64,000 nt of DNA from Paraburkholderia adhaesiva (GCF_021390575.1 NZ_JAJEJQ010000002.1:1798001-1862000); one strand, 5' to 3'. Numbered from the stretch's first letter, positions 19,393 through 29,491 are shown. Translations and numbers: made by a program. The notes: generated by a model from the sequence alone, not told the origin.

Positions 19393-19730
19393 GCTCACTT
19401 GCGGGTGACGCGGCAGCAGGCCCGCCGCGTGTAGTGGGACTGGGATGACGGTCGAAGAGGTCGACAGCGGAAAGTATAGGCCCGATGGCCACGCTCGCGG
19501 CAAAAGTACGACGTGAGATACGAATGCCCCGCAAGGAAGCGGTGATCGGGCACGGTGGGCGTGCCGGGATGTGACTGGCAGATGACGGCGCAATGTCCTG
19601 CTGTGTCAAGCCGATGCCGCGAAGCATCCCGTCCGCTGCATGCGTATCACGTCACTGAATTGTTACGGACTTATTAAGGGCGACGCCCGCGCCTGCACGC
19701 CCGGCGTGCACCGGGCGCGCGCCGCGCGCT
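19393..19730. other. Intergenic spacer
   Basis: 338 bases between two minus-strand genes. It holds the upstream region of the DUF748 gene and, near 19695-19709, the small palindrome GCACGCCCGGCGTGC just after the stop of the lipoprotein gene, a possible 3' hairpin without a T run. I see no further gene. Confidence 0.5.
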
Positions 19731-21152
19731 TCACTGACGCTGAACCGCAGGCGGCTGCCAGTTGCCGTCGACGGCGGCGTGCGTCGCCGCGTAAATGCGC
19801 AGCACGAGCCGGAAGTTCCCGCGCGGCACGGGCACCCAGTTCGCGCTGCCGCGCGGACGCTGCGCTGCAACGTGCACGTCGAGCGAGCCGTCGCGGTTGC
19901 GCCGCGCGCCGTTGCGGTCGCCGAATGCCACGCGCACGGGCGCGTCCGCATCGAGCGCGCCGTCCGTCGTGTACGCCGTGATCGACCAGAAACCGCGCGC
20001 AGGCGGCAGCTGTTTCGCCGTGAAATGAATCACGTAGCGGTTTGCGCCGTTGAGCTGATGGCCTTCGCTGTCGACCGTCACGCGCGCACGTACCTCGTCC
20101 GCATTCTTCGCGAGACCCGGCTGCACATACGCGGTGTAGGCACGCAGCGCGTAGTCCGGCCCGTAATTGCCCGCGTCGTCGCCGACCCACTGCCAGCCGT
20201 TGCCCGCCAGCACATTCGACGGCGCCGTCGCGACGCGCGTGCGGCCGTCCGCATAGCCGGCGGCCACGGCATTTTTCGCACTGCGCGGAAACTTCACCGC
20301 GTCGCCGGGACGCACGCCGATGTCGGCGAGGATCTTGAGCGCGTGCGGGTCCTCAGGCGCGGGCGGGTTGTCTGCCAGTGCCCGCGAAAGGCGATCGAAA
20401 AATCCGCTGGCGTCGAGCGCAGCGACCTGCGAGGCCGGCGTGCCCGGCACGACCGGATCGCCGCTCTGGCTCGCTCCCGCGCCCGACGGATCGACACCGC
20501 GCCCGCCATGTTCGTCCCACGCTGAAAGCGGCGCGACACGCATCGCGCGCTGCAGCTTGTGCACCGGCGCGAGGTCGCTGCCGCCGCGCGTCTGGATGCG
20601 TGCGAGGAACCACACGTAACGCGTGCCGACTTCCACGCGCTCCACATGCGCGGGCAGCGTCCCTTTCCAGCCCGCCAGCACGAACGCAATCGTTTGCGCT
20701 TTCAGGCCGCTTACACGATCGCCGAGTTGTGCACCGGTCGACCACACGACGTTCGTCCACATGTCGAGCGCGCGGACGTCCATGTAGCGGCCATGCGTAT
20801 CGGGCAGGGCCACGAGCACCGGTTCGCTGCCGACATCGAGCCAGCCGGTCGAGCCGAGCGTGTCGAGATTGGGATCGGGCGGGTTCGAGGCGCCCACCGG
20901 GGGCAGCGACTGCGCGTGGCGCAGCGTGTTCGCTTCGGACTTGCCGGGGGCGTTGCCGGTCCCGGCTTCGCGTGCGGCGTCCATCAGGACGAGCGGAAAG
21001 CCAAAAACATAGGAGTCAGAGACTTCGTCCTTTACCCAGCCGGTGTCGCTCGGCGCGACGCCTGGCACGGACGCACATCCGGCCATGAGGACGACGCCTG
21101 CAAGCGCGATGCAGGTCCGGTAAAACGGAAATTCACGACATTTTTTTGTCAT
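19731..21152 (-). CDS. DUF1254/DUF1214-type lipoprotein
   Basis: 473 residues from the ATG at 21152, chosen because it gives a lipoprotein signal with lipobox LMAGC (Cys about residue 25); ribosome binding is weak there and a start 12 codons upstream is possible. DUF1254 features appear near residues 45-175 (AYVFGFPLV-like SYVFGFPLVLMDAA and the Trp-rich DMWTNVVW), and a DUF1214 half appears near 330-465 (YVIHFTAKQLPPARGFWSITAYT). Such proteins are common in Burkholderia envelopes; the biochemical role is unknown. It is divergent from the PaiB-like gene. Confidence 0.82.
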   Translation of the reverse strand: MTKKCREFPFYRTCIALAGVVLMAGCASVPGVAPSDTGWVKDEVSDSYVFGFPLVLMDAAREAGTGNAPGKSEANTLRHAQSLPPVGASNPPDPNLDTLGSTGWLDVGSEPVLVALPDTHGRYMDVRALDMWTNVVWSTGAQLGDRVSGLKAQTIAFVLAGWKGTLPAHVERVEVGTRYVWFLARIQTRGGSDLAPVHKLQRAMRVAPLSAWDEHGGRGVDPSGAGASQSGDPVVPGTPASQVAALDASGFFDRLSRALADNPPAPEDPHALKILADIGVRPGDAVKFPRSAKNAVAAGYADGRTRVATAPSNVLAGNGWQWVGDDAGNYGPDYALRAYTAYVQPGLAKNADEVRARVTVDSEGHQLNGANRYVIHFTAKQLPPARGFWSITAYTTDGALDADAPVRVAFGDRNGARRNRDGSLDVHVAAQRPRGSANWVPVPRGNFRLVLRIYAATHAAVDGNWQPPAVQRQ

Positions 21153-21433
21153 TTGTGGATCTTGTGTGCGATGCAGGCGGTGCAGCAATTGACGTCACCA
21201 AACCCCGACAAAGCGCGCAGGCCCCCCTGGGCCGTGGCATTCGCGCTGTGTTGTGACAATGCTGCCGAGTGGTATCGTATCGCTCGCGCCACGGCGTGAA
21301 AAGCAGTCTAAATGGAATTCTGCGTTACAGACCACACACCGAGGCCACACACCAAGACCAAACACCAGGTCGGCTTTCGACACTGGCCGCGCGTTCGCCG
21401 CAGAGCGCCACGCGCCTTCTGGAGACCATTCAC

Positions 21434-22078
21434 ATGTATGTTCCCGCACATTTCGAAGAAAATCGGCGCGACGTGCTCGACGCGCTGATCGCCGCACAGC
21501 CTTTCGGCTCGCTGGTCACACGGGGTCCCGCCGGTCTCGACGCGAACCATATTCCTTTCGAATTCGAGCCGGCCAACGGCCCGTTCGGCACGCTGCGCGC
21601 GCACGTTGCACGCGCGAATCCGGTGTGGCGGGAAGTCGCTGACGCGCCCGAAGCGCTCGTCATCTTCCAGGGCCCGGCGGCTTACATTTCGCCGACGTGG
21701 TACCCGAGCAAGCACGAGACGCATCGTCAGGTGCCCACGTGGAACTACATGGTCGTCCACGCGCACGGTCGCATCGTCGTCCACGACGACGTGAATTACG
21801 TGCGCGGCGTGGTCGCGCGACTCACGCGCAAGATGGAAGCTGGCGAGAGCGTTCCCTGGAAGATGGGCGACGCGCCCGAGGATTACCTGACGCAGATGCT
21901 CGGCGCGATCGTCGGCATCGAGATCGAGGTGACGAAACTCGTCGGCAAGTGGAAGCTCAGCCAGAACAAGACGGCCGCCGACATCGAGGGCGCCGCCAGC
22001 ACGCTCCTCGGCCGCGAGGGTGATGCGCAGCGCGCGGTCGGAAAGGCCATGCGGGAGTCGGCGCCAGCCAGCAAGTGA
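21434..22078 (+). CDS. PaiB-like FMN-binding protein / negative regulator
   Basis: 214 residues from MYVPAHFEENR, with GGAG about ten bases upstream. The family-defining motifs are present: MYVPAHF at the N-terminus, GLDANHIPF, YISPTWYPSK and PTWNYMVVHAHG, then a C-terminal VEVTKLVGKWKLSQNK-like stretch (here IEVTKLVGKWKLSQNK). The fold is a pyridoxamine-oxidase-like split barrel. In Bacillus PaiB influences protease and sporulation genes; in proteobacteria the role is not settled, and it may be an FMN-dependent enzyme. It stands alone, upstream of copA. Confidence 0.88.
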   Translation: MYVPAHFEENRRDVLDALIAAQPFGSLVTRGPAGLDANHIPFEFEPANGPFGTLRAHVARANPVWREVADAPEALVIFQGPAAYISPTWYPSKHETHRQVPTWNYMVVHAHGRIVVHDDVNYVRGVVARLTRKMEAGESVPWKMGDAPEDYLTQMLGAIVGIEIEVTKLVGKWKLSQNKTAADIEGAASTLLGREGDAQRAVGKAMRESAPASK

Positions 22079-22232
22079 TGTAGCGCCGGGGTGCTGCGGC
22101 TCGTGCAGGCGCTGGCGCCCTGCCAGGTGCGCGGGCACGAAGGCACTCGCGTATTCGGCGTGCTCCCCGTGCTCTGGGCGCATTTCCCGCTTTAACGTGC
22201 GGATTTCGCACGAGGATGCGTCGAAAACAGCC

Positions 22233-22263
22233 TTGACCTTCCCATCATGGGAACGTAGATACT
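22233..22263 (+). promoter_or_regulatory. CueR/MerR-type promoter of copA
   Basis: TTGACC (-35, 22233-22238) and GATACT (-10, 22258-22263) are separated by exactly 19 bp, the long spacer characteristic of MerR-family promoters. The spacer region is a near-perfect dyad (22236-22256): arm ACCTTCCCAT and arm ATGGGAACGT, matching the ACCTTCC...GGAAGGT pattern of CueR operators. It is 40 bases from the copA start, so copper induction is strongly suggested. Confidence 0.85.
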
Positions 22264-22302
22264 GCCTGACGTCACAACATTCACAGCGTCCCGGCCCACA
22301 GC

Positions 22303-24780
22303 ATGAACGATTCCGTCGTTGAAGACCGCGCCCCCACCCACGTCGCCGAACTCGAAATCCACGGCATGACGTGCGCGTCGTGCGCCACCCGCGTTGAAAA
22401 AGCGCTTGCCAAAGTGCCGGGCGTGACGCGCGCGTCCGTCAATCTCGCAACCGAAAAGGCCACCGTCGAGGTCCGCGACGACGTCGCGCCCGAAGCGCTG
22501 ACCGGCGCGGTCGAAAAAGCCGGCTACGAAGCGGCGCCCATCGCCACCGAAACGGCCACCTTCGCCATCGGCGGCATGACCTGTGCGTCGTGCGCCACCC
22601 GTGTCGAACGTGCGCTCTCGCGCGTGCCCGGCGTCGCGGGCGTCAGCGTGAACCTCGCAACCGAGCGCGCCACGGTCAACCTGCGTGCGCCACTCACCGG
22701 CGATATGACCGACCAGCTCGTCGCTGCCGTGAAGAAGGCAGGCTACGAAGCGACACCCCTCGCCGACGAAGCCACCGCTGCAACCAGCGACGATGAAGCC
22801 GCACGCAACGTCGCGGCCCGCGACGCCACGCGTCGCGAATGGCATGCCGTGCTGATCTCGGCCGTTCTGACCGTGCCGCTCGTGCTGCCGATGGTCGGCC
22901 ATGGGCTCGGCGTCCACTGGATGCTGCCCGCGAGCGTGCAATTCGTGCTCGCGTCAATCGTGCAGTTCGGCTTCGGCGCGCGGTTCTACCGCGCCGCATG
23001 GCGCGCCGTGCGCGCGGGCGCGGGCAACATGGATCTGCTCGTCGCGCTCGGCACGTCGGCGGCCTGGGGCGTGAGCGTGTACGCGATGCTCGCGCATCCC
23101 GGCGACGACGCGCATCTGTACTTCGAAGCGTCGGCCGTCGTCATCACGCTCGTGCGCTTCGGCAAGTGGCTCGAAGCGCGCGCGAAGCGCCAGACCACCG
23201 ACGCCATCCGCGCCCTCAACGCCCTGCGTCCCGACCGCGCGCGCATCCGGGAGAACGGCGTCGAGCGTGAAGTCCCGCTCAACGCCGTGCGCGTGAGCAC
23301 GGTGGTCGTCGTGCGTCCGGGCGAGCGTCTGCCGGTAGACGGCGTCGTGCTCGAAGGCCGCAGCCACATCGACGAATCGCTGATCACGGGCGAAAGTCTG
23401 CCCGTGCCGAAAGAGCCCGGTAACCCCGTCACGGCCGGCTCGATCAACGGCGAAGGCGCGCTGGCCGTGCGCACCACGGCCATCGGCGCGGAAACGACGC
23501 TCGCGCGCATCATCCGGCTCGTCGAGAGCGCGCAGGCGGAGAAGGCCCCGATCCAGCGCCTCGTCGACCGCGTGAGCGCCGTGTTCGTGCCCGCGATCCT
23601 CGTCATCGCGGCGATCACGCTCGCCGGCTGGCTCCTCGCGGGCGCGCATGCCGAAACCGCGATCCTCAACGCCGTCGCCGTGCTCGTCATCGCGTGCCCG
23701 TGTGCGCTCGGTCTCGCGACGCCCGCAGCAATCATGGCGGGAACCGGCGTCGCCGCGCGCCATGGTGTGCTCATCAAGGATGCCGAAGCACTGGAAACCG
23801 CACACAACGTGAGCGTGGTCGCGTTCGACAAGACCGGCACGCTCACGCTCGGCCAGCCGTCGCTCACGGCGTTCGAGACGGCCGATGGCATTGACCGTGC
23901 CGATGCGCTCGCGCTCGCGGCGGCCGTGCAGCAGCAAAGCGATCATCCGCTCGCGAAGGCGGTCGTGAAGGCGTTCGAAGCGCAGGCGGCCGGCAGCGCC
24001 CTGCCCGCTGCCGTCCATGCGCGCGCCGTGCCGGGCCGCGGCGTGGAGGCGCAAGTCAGCGGACGACGCCTCGCCATTGGCAGCGGCCGCTGGCTCGATG
24101 AGCTTGCGCTCGCGGTGCCGCCCGCGCTCGCGGCACGCGCCAAGGCGCTCGAAGAAGCCGGCAACACGGTGTCCTGGCTGAGCGGCCCCGCCGACGCCGG
24201 AGAACCCGACGCGGTGCTCGCCCTGCTCGCCTTTGGCGACACCGTGAAGCCCGCCGCGCACGAGGCCATCACGCGCCTGAAAGCGATGGGCATCCGCAGC
24301 GTGCTCGTGACCGGTGACAACGCAGGCAGCGCGGCGGCCGTCGCGTCGGAGCTGGGTATCGACGAAGTCCACGCGCAAGTGCTGCCCGACGACAAGGCCC
24401 GCACGATTCGCGACCTCAAGATCCGCACGGGCGGCATCGTCGCGATGGCGGGCGATGGCATCAACGATGCGCCCGCACTCGCCGCCGCCGATATCGGCAT
24501 CGCCATGGCGACGGGCACCGACGTCGCCATGCACGCGGCTGGCATCACGCTGATGCGCGGAGATCCTTCGCTCGTCGCCGCCGCGATCGATATCTCGCGG
24601 CGGACCTGGCACAAGATCCAGCAGAACCTCTTCTGGGCGTTCGTCTACAACCTGATCGGTATTCCGCTCGCGGCGTTCGGCCTGCTCAATCCGATGCTCG
24701 CGGGCGCTGCGATGGCGTTCTCCAGCGTGAGCGTCGTCACCAACGCACTCTTGCTGCGGACCTGGCACGAGCGGCGCTGA
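22303..24780 (+). CDS. copA: Copper-exporting P1B-type ATPase CopA
   Basis: 825 residues. Two N-terminal heavy-metal-binding domains each carry GMTCASC (Cys 24/27 and 94/97). Eight membrane helices are expected; the transport motif CPC is at 465-467, the phosphorylated Asp in DKTGTLT at 509, the SDHPLAKA HP motif near 548, and the hinge motif GDGINDAPAL near 720. The C-terminal helix has MAFSSVSVVTNALLL, as in Cu+ pumps. It removes Cu(I) from the cytoplasm to the periplasm. No cueR gene is adjacent although the promoter is CueR-like. In this denitrifier the pump may also feed copper towards NirK and NosZ, which is inference. Confidence 0.95.
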   Translation: MNDSVVEDRAPTHVAELEIHGMTCASCATRVEKALAKVPGVTRASVNLATEKATVEVRDDVAPEALTGAVEKAGYEAAPIATETATFAIGGMTCASCATRVERALSRVPGVAGVSVNLATERATVNLRAPLTGDMTDQLVAAVKKAGYEATPLADEATAATSDDEAARNVAARDATRREWHAVLISAVLTVPLVLPMVGHGLGVHWMLPASVQFVLASIVQFGFGARFYRAAWRAVRAGAGNMDLLVALGTSAAWGVSVYAMLAHPGDDAHLYFEASAVVITLVRFGKWLEARAKRQTTDAIRALNALRPDRARIRENGVEREVPLNAVRVSTVVVVRPGERLPVDGVVLEGRSHIDESLITGESLPVPKEPGNPVTAGSINGEGALAVRTTAIGAETTLARIIRLVESAQAEKAPIQRLVDRVSAVFVPAILVIAAITLAGWLLAGAHAETAILNAVAVLVIACPCALGLATPAAIMAGTGVAARHGVLIKDAEALETAHNVSVVAFDKTGTLTLGQPSLTAFETADGIDRADALALAAAVQQQSDHPLAKAVVKAFEAQAAGSALPAAVHARAVPGRGVEAQVSGRRLAIGSGRWLDELALAVPPALAARAKALEEAGNTVSWLSGPADAGEPDAVLALLAFGDTVKPAAHEAITRLKAMGIRSVLVTGDNAGSAAAVASELGIDEVHAQVLPDDKARTIRDLKIRTGGIVAMAGDGINDAPALAAADIGIAMATGTDVAMHAAGITLMRGDPSLVAAAIDISRRTWHKIQQNLFWAFVYNLIGIPLAAFGLLNPMLAGAAMAFSSVSVVTNALLLRTWHERR

Positions 24781-24872
24781 GCCGGTCTCGTAGTCACCCA
24801 GGAATCGCCCGGGAGTCGCCTTGGGTCCGGTCGAACCGGACCAGGCCAAACGATCGTGGAAGCCGTATCGCG

Positions 24873-24912
24873 TCCGCGCGGCCATCTGGTCGCGCGGATT
24901 TCAGCGTTTTTC
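24873..24912 (+). terminator. Probable terminator of copA
   Basis: TCCGCGCG and CGCGCGGA form an 8-bp stem around a 10-base loop, followed by TTTCAGCGTTTTT. The T tract is interrupted, so strength is uncertain. Confidence 0.55.
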
Positions 24913-25009
24913 TTGATTTTCCTCAAGATTTTCCGCTGCGAGCCGTAATGCCGGATGCCGCGTCGTCCGGCGCTGGTTCCCTTTTGCTCACCAGAAGGCA
25001 CCCGATTCC

Positions 25010-27067
25010 ATGATCCCTTTCCTTCCGCGCCGCACCAGCGTCGGCGTGCGTCTCGCCTTGCTGTCCTGCGTGCTCGTGGCGCTTGCGTTCGCCGGCTTCA
25101 CGTGGACGCTCACGCGCTCCGCGGGCAACCAGCTCAGCGACGAGGTCCTCGGACGCATTGCCGAGAAAAACCGCTCAGTGGCCTCGACGATCGCTCTCAT
25201 CGACGGCGCCCTCGAGGCCGAAGTCGACCGCGCGACGACGCTCTTCGCGAGCTTCCTGCCAGGCGGCTTTTCGCTCGACGAAACGCGGACCGTGGACATC
25301 GCGGGCGTCGCCGCGCCGACGATGAAGGCAGGCGATCGCGTGCTCGACCTCGACTTCTCGATTCCCGACCAGTTCCTCGAACGCAGCGGGGCCATCGCCA
25401 CGGTGTTCGCCCGCCGCGGCGACGACTTCGTGCGCGTCACCACCTCGCTCAAGAAGCAGGACGGTTCGCGCGCCATCGGCACGCTGCTCGACCGCAAGGG
25501 GCCGGCTTACGCGACCGTGCTTGCGGGCCGTACCTATACGGGGATTGCCCCGCTCTTCGGCAAGCAGTACATCACGCAGTACCGGCCGGTCTCCGATACG
25601 AACGGGCACGTGATCGGCGCGCTTTTCGTCGGCGTGGACGTCGGCGCGCAGATCGACGCGATCAAGTCCGAAATCGCCAAGCTCAAGATTGGCGATACGG
25701 GCTACTACTTCGTGCTCGACGCGTCGAACGGGCCGTCGCGCGGGAATTTCCTCGTCCATCCAGGCGCCGTCGGCCAGCACTACGACGACGCCAACGCGCC
25801 GTACTCACAGATGCTCGAGGCGCACGAGGGCACGCTCGACTATGCATCCGCCGACGCAACGCTCGGCGAGCACGACGCGCGCGAGAAAGTCGTTGCCTTC
25901 GCAACCGTGCCGCAATGGAAATGGCTTGTGGGCGGCGTAGCGGCGCGCAACGAAATCATGGCCGACATGCAAGCTACGCGTAACCGCTTCGCGGCGATCG
26001 GCTTCGCGCTCGTTGTGGCGTTCGCGGTGCTGTCGATCCTCGCCGCGCGCCGCCTCGTGAGCCGTCCGCTCGACGCCGCCGCCGAAGCGGCCGGACGCCT
26101 CGCAGCCGGCGACCTGAGCGTGCGCGTCCGCAACGCGCACGGTGTGCAGGCCGCGCAGACGGACTCCGAAGACGCCGACGAAATCGGCCGCCTTACGCAC
26201 GCGATCGACGGCATCGGCGAAGGGCTCGCCAAGATCGTCTCGCAGGTGCGCAGCGCGTCGGCGCAGATGCGCGACGACACCTCACGCATCGCCTCCGGCA
26301 GCGGCGAGATCTCGACGCGCATCGCGAGCCAGGCCGCCTCCCTCGAACAGACGGCGGCGAGCATGGAGGAACTCACATCGACGGTGCAGCAGAACGCCGA
26401 TCACACGACGCGCGCCCACACCGTCGTCTCCGGCGCGGCTGACGCGGCGCTCGATGGCGGCCGCGCCGTGGAGCGCGTCGTCAAGACCATGGACGACATC
26501 AACCAGGCGTCGCGCAAGATCACGGACATCACGAGCGTGATCGAAGGCATCGCGTTCCAGACCAACATCCTCGCGCTGAACGCAGCTGTCGAAGCCGCGC
26601 GCGCGGGCGAAGCGGGCCGCTCGTTCGCGGTCGTCGCGGGCGAAGTGCGCACGCTTGCGCAGCGCTGCGCGGCGTCGGCGAAGGAGATCAAAGACGTTGT
26701 CGACGCCAGCGTGAACGAAGTCGCTCAAGGCACCCAACTGGTCTCGCGCACGACAGCGCAAATGCGCGCGATCGACGAGGCCGTGGGCCGTGTGTCGTCG
26801 ATCATCGTCGACGTGGCGAACGCGAGCAGCGAGCAAGCGGAAGGGATCCGCCAGGTGAACCAGGCCGTCACTCATCTCGACAGCGCCACGCAGCAGAACG
26901 CGGCACTCGTCGAGCAAGCGGCCGCTACCGCGATGCTCCTCGCCGATCAGGCTGACGTGCTCGACGAAGCGGTGCGGCTCTTCACCGTGGGCGGTGCTCA
27001 AACTGCGCGGCGCAACCCGGTGCGGGCGACGCAGGCGCAACCGCTCGACGAAACGGAATACGCGTGA
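25010..27067 (+). CDS. Methyl-accepting chemotaxis protein, Cache sensor
   Basis: 685 residues. A first membrane helix (about 12-34) and a second (about 325-345) bracket a roughly 290-residue periplasmic region of the single Cache (Cache_3-Cache_2) type, with GDTGYYFVLDASNG and a VPQWKWLVGG end. A HAMP domain follows (SRPLDAAAEAAGRLAAGDL, about 350-405), then the coiled-coil signalling domain with the conserved tip IAFQTNILALNAAVEAARAG. The C-terminus ends PLDETEYA with no CheR-binding NWETF pentapeptide. Ligands of such Cache receptors are often organic acids or amino compounds; none can be assigned. Confidence 0.93.
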   Translation: MIPFLPRRTSVGVRLALLSCVLVALAFAGFTWTLTRSAGNQLSDEVLGRIAEKNRSVASTIALIDGALEAEVDRATTLFASFLPGGFSLDETRTVDIAGVAAPTMKAGDRVLDLDFSIPDQFLERSGAIATVFARRGDDFVRVTTSLKKQDGSRAIGTLLDRKGPAYATVLAGRTYTGIAPLFGKQYITQYRPVSDTNGHVIGALFVGVDVGAQIDAIKSEIAKLKIGDTGYYFVLDASNGPSRGNFLVHPGAVGQHYDDANAPYSQMLEAHEGTLDYASADATLGEHDAREKVVAFATVPQWKWLVGGVAARNEIMADMQATRNRFAAIGFALVVAFAVLSILAARRLVSRPLDAAAEAAGRLAAGDLSVRVRNAHGVQAAQTDSEDADEIGRLTHAIDGIGEGLAKIVSQVRSASAQMRDDTSRIASGSGEISTRIASQAASLEQTAASMEELTSTVQQNADHTTRAHTVVSGAADAALDGGRAVERVVKTMDDINQASRKITDITSVIEGIAFQTNILALNAAVEAARAGEAGRSFAVVAGEVRTLAQRCAASAKEIKDVVDASVNEVAQGTQLVSRTTAQMRAIDEAVGRVSSIIVDVANASSEQAEGIRQVNQAVTHLDSATQQNAALVEQAAATAMLLADQADVLDEAVRLFTVGGAQTARRNPVRATQAQPLDETEYA

Positions 27068-27230
27068 CGACTGACGCTCGGTCCGCATCAAATCAATCGC
27101 ACCACCAAGGCCGATTGGTCTGAAATATCGGCGTAAGTCCCATCTCGACAGCCAGATTCGCGTCGCACACCATCTGGTCATCAGCACGTCCTAAGTGGGT
27201 CTGCTGATCCGAGTAACAACGGCGTTTCAG

Positions 27231-27268
27231 CGGCTCACCCGGCCATACCGGGTGAGCCGATTTTTTTT
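27231..27268 (+). terminator. Strong terminator with no gene directly before it
   Basis: A perfect 12-bp stem (CGGCTCACCCGG with CCGGGTGAGCCG), 5-base loop CCATA, then A and T8. It is 164 bases after the chemoreceptor stop. It could serve that gene, but the long untranslated gap (27068-27230) also makes a small RNA ending here possible. Confidence 0.9.
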
Positions 27269-27537
27269 GGTGCCAAGGGTGAGCGCTTTCGGGAACCCTT
27301 CAGGGATGCGCCGCGCGCCGTATGCGCCCGTACGCACCCGCGTTGCGACAAACGCGTGCGCCATGAGGCTGTTGTGAGATGCGCAAAAACCCGCGGCAAA
27401 TCTGCGAGTCGCGTTACACTGGCTTGCCGGGACTCTGCGGCACACCATGCTGTGTGCGCCCGCGCGCATTCGCAAAGCACGCTGCGCGGCCAGCCCCGTA
27501 CAATGGCTCGACCACCCAACGCACGAGGACAATATCA

Positions 27538-27783
27538 ATGCGCACGACCGGGTCTTCTGGAACCATGACCCTGCTCACCGAGCATGACGATGCAAACGCG
27601 CGCGAAGTGCGTACGCTGCGGCTCGAATCGAGTGCAGACGGCAAGAGCCTGCTGCTGATCGAAGTCGACGAGCGCAAGCCGGGCGTCCACCGCGAAGTGC
27701 GTTATGAAATCACGCCTGCGGAACTGATCGCCGCTATTCGCGCGCAAGGTGCTGAGCTACCAGGGGAATCACACAGCCGATAA
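27538..27783 (+). CDS. Small conserved-looking cytoplasmic protein
   Basis: 81 residues from the ATG at 27538, with GAGG about ten bases upstream. The protein has a well-formed, strand-rich middle (REVRTLRLESSADGKSLLLI, then VDERKPGVHREVRYEITPAE) and an amphipathic C-terminal helix (LIAAIRAQGAEL). No signal, membrane segment or known motif is seen. The frame is open further upstream but that part is not protein-like. Function unknown; it stands alone after the strong terminator. Confidence 0.6.
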   Translation: MRTTGSSGTMTLLTEHDDANAREVRTLRLESSADGKSLLLIEVDERKPGVHREVRYEITPAELIAAIRAQGAELPGESHSR

Positions 27784-28466
27784 CACGCGCGCCGTTTGAG
27801 CGCGTCTTCCATCCCGCGCACGCACCGTCGTCGCGCGGTGCGTTGCCGCGCGGGTGCACCTGCGCGGCGCTTCATCTGCGTCACGTGATCTGTCCCGATC
27901 CGCGCTTTCCTGTTGTCCTCACGCGCCTGCGCTGCGTGTCGCGAATTGCGCGATCGAACGAACGGATCTCGAACGCGCCCATCGCACGCCACTTGAACGC
28001 CTTCGAAACGTAGTCGTTCCCCGCCGTTTCCTCGACCTGTCTGCGTCGCGTCGTTTTTCACCAACCTCACGATCGCCACGTCTTGCTCTGCGGTATCCAG
28101 TTTCAATCGGCAAGCATTCTGGATGCGTTCTGTAAGCTAGCCGTGACGTGACGCCGTGGGTCCAGTGTGATTCGACGAGAAACGATGGTGGTTCGCTGAG
28201 TTCGTGCTCACGAGTAAGGCGAACAGGAAACGCACGCCTGCGTCCGGAGGCGCATTCGTACGTCCGCTCCTCATCGTTTTCCGCTGGATGATGGTAAGGA
28301 GTATTGAGAATTGTACGTACTGAAACGGCGGAGTGTCGTCCGTACTCGCCGGGTGGGCGGTTCGAGAAGTGCGGCGCCAGGCGCAAGTCCCGCCCGGCTA
28401 TTAATGGTTAGCGATTGCGCGCGACAGGTTCGTCGCACACAAGTTGGCGCGTTGACGGAGTGGCGG
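27784..28466. other. Long non-coding stretch
   Basis: About 680 bases downstream of the small 81-residue gene and downstream of the minus-strand membrane protein at 28467. Several open frames exist on both strands but their products are Arg/Ala-rich shadows without ribosome binding sites. I see no clear RNA gene or repeat here. Confidence 0.5.
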
Positions 28467-28784
28467 TTACGCCCTCAGCAATTGCCAGATCACGACGAGA
28501 CCCGGCATCGAAAGCGCACCATGCGTAACCAGCGCCAGGTAGACCCGCCTGCGGAGTGCGGCATCGCCGCGACGCGAGCGCCAGAGCGCTGACAGACTTA
28601 CGCCAACGCAAATCACCGATGCTGCGGCAACGACCGCCAGAGAAATATCAAGGTAACCGTCCCCCGCAAAGCGATCGAGGACGCCATTGGCATACACGGT
28701 GCCAACCGCGGCCACACATACCTCGAGAAGCGCAACGAGCAAAAGGTCAGTACCGATTTGTGCGGGCAAAGTGTCAGTGCTCAA
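28467..28784 (-). CDS. Small integral membrane protein
   Basis: About 105 residues from a TTG at 28784 (LSTDTLPAQIG), preceded by an AAAGAGA stretch; another TTG at 28853 would add 23 residues, but it overlaps a TTGACA that could be a -35 element. Three hydrophobic segments are visible: DLLLVALLEVCVAAVGTVYA, LDISLAVVAAASVICVGVSL and ALVTHGALSMPGLVVIWQLL, with a basic loop (WRSRRGDAALRRRV) that would be cytoplasmic. No family recognised. Confidence 0.6.
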   Translation of the reverse strand: MSTDTLPAQIGTDLLLVALLEVCVAAVGTVYANGVLDRFAGDGYLDISLAVVAAASVICVGVSLSALWRSRRGDAALRRRVYLALVTHGALSMPGLVVIWQLLRA

Positions 28785-29491
28785 GACGGATCTCTTTCTC
28801 AATTTTCTGTAAGTGCTGAAAGAATTGCACAGGCACCCCGAGCGCACTGTCAAATATCGTTAGATATCTGTCATCGCAAATCTCAAAATCTCCATCTTTT
28901 TGACAAAACACAAATATTGCATGCGCTATCCACTGGCAGCGGCTGCACGTCTGACGCCGCGGTATGGGGTACGCATCGACAGTCAGAATGGGGGCCGGAC
29001 GGCTCCGGAGATCGCATGGCGCGCCGCTAAATTCAGCGCGGCGATCCGGCAACATCGATTGAGCCGAGCCCGAGCCTCGGGCAACCAGAATCGCGCAAAT
29101 GTTTTGCGTGCGTTTCGCCGAAGGTCAGACGTTACAGGCATCCGACTCAATCGTAATCACTCGAAAATGAACAGGAATGCTAATTTTCAATGAAGATACG
29201 TCGCACGCCCTTTCCTGTGCTCCCCGCTTGCGCCCTCCATCGACACGCGAATCCCGGCACAGCCCGCGCGTAAGGCGTGAAGGCGACGGTTTAGAACGTC
29301 TGCCAACATCGTCGGCCGATTGCAACTGGCACACAAAGACAACATCGCGGCACCAGCAGCCGGTGCGAAGGCTGACTGGAACCGACGCCCGCGAGCAGAT
29401 TTACCCCCTCACTTGAACGACTTCGAATTGCGTTCATAATCGTTGCGTTACTCTTCCTCCATTCGCAAACCGCGACAACGGAAGTAAGCAG
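28785..29491. other. Long non-coding stretch before dedA-like gene
   Basis: About 700 bases between two divergent genes. It has AT-richer patches (28855-28925 and 29130-29200) unlike the surrounding coding DNA, which could hold promoters. Frames such as 28900-29193 give basic, low-quality products and are not called. No repeat of the 18-bp family is present here. Confidence 0.5.

Noticed and set aside
27702..28106. 134-codon minus-strand frame over the small 81-residue gene
   Set aside because: It overlaps the better-supported plus-strand gene antisense and has an Arg-rich shadow composition.
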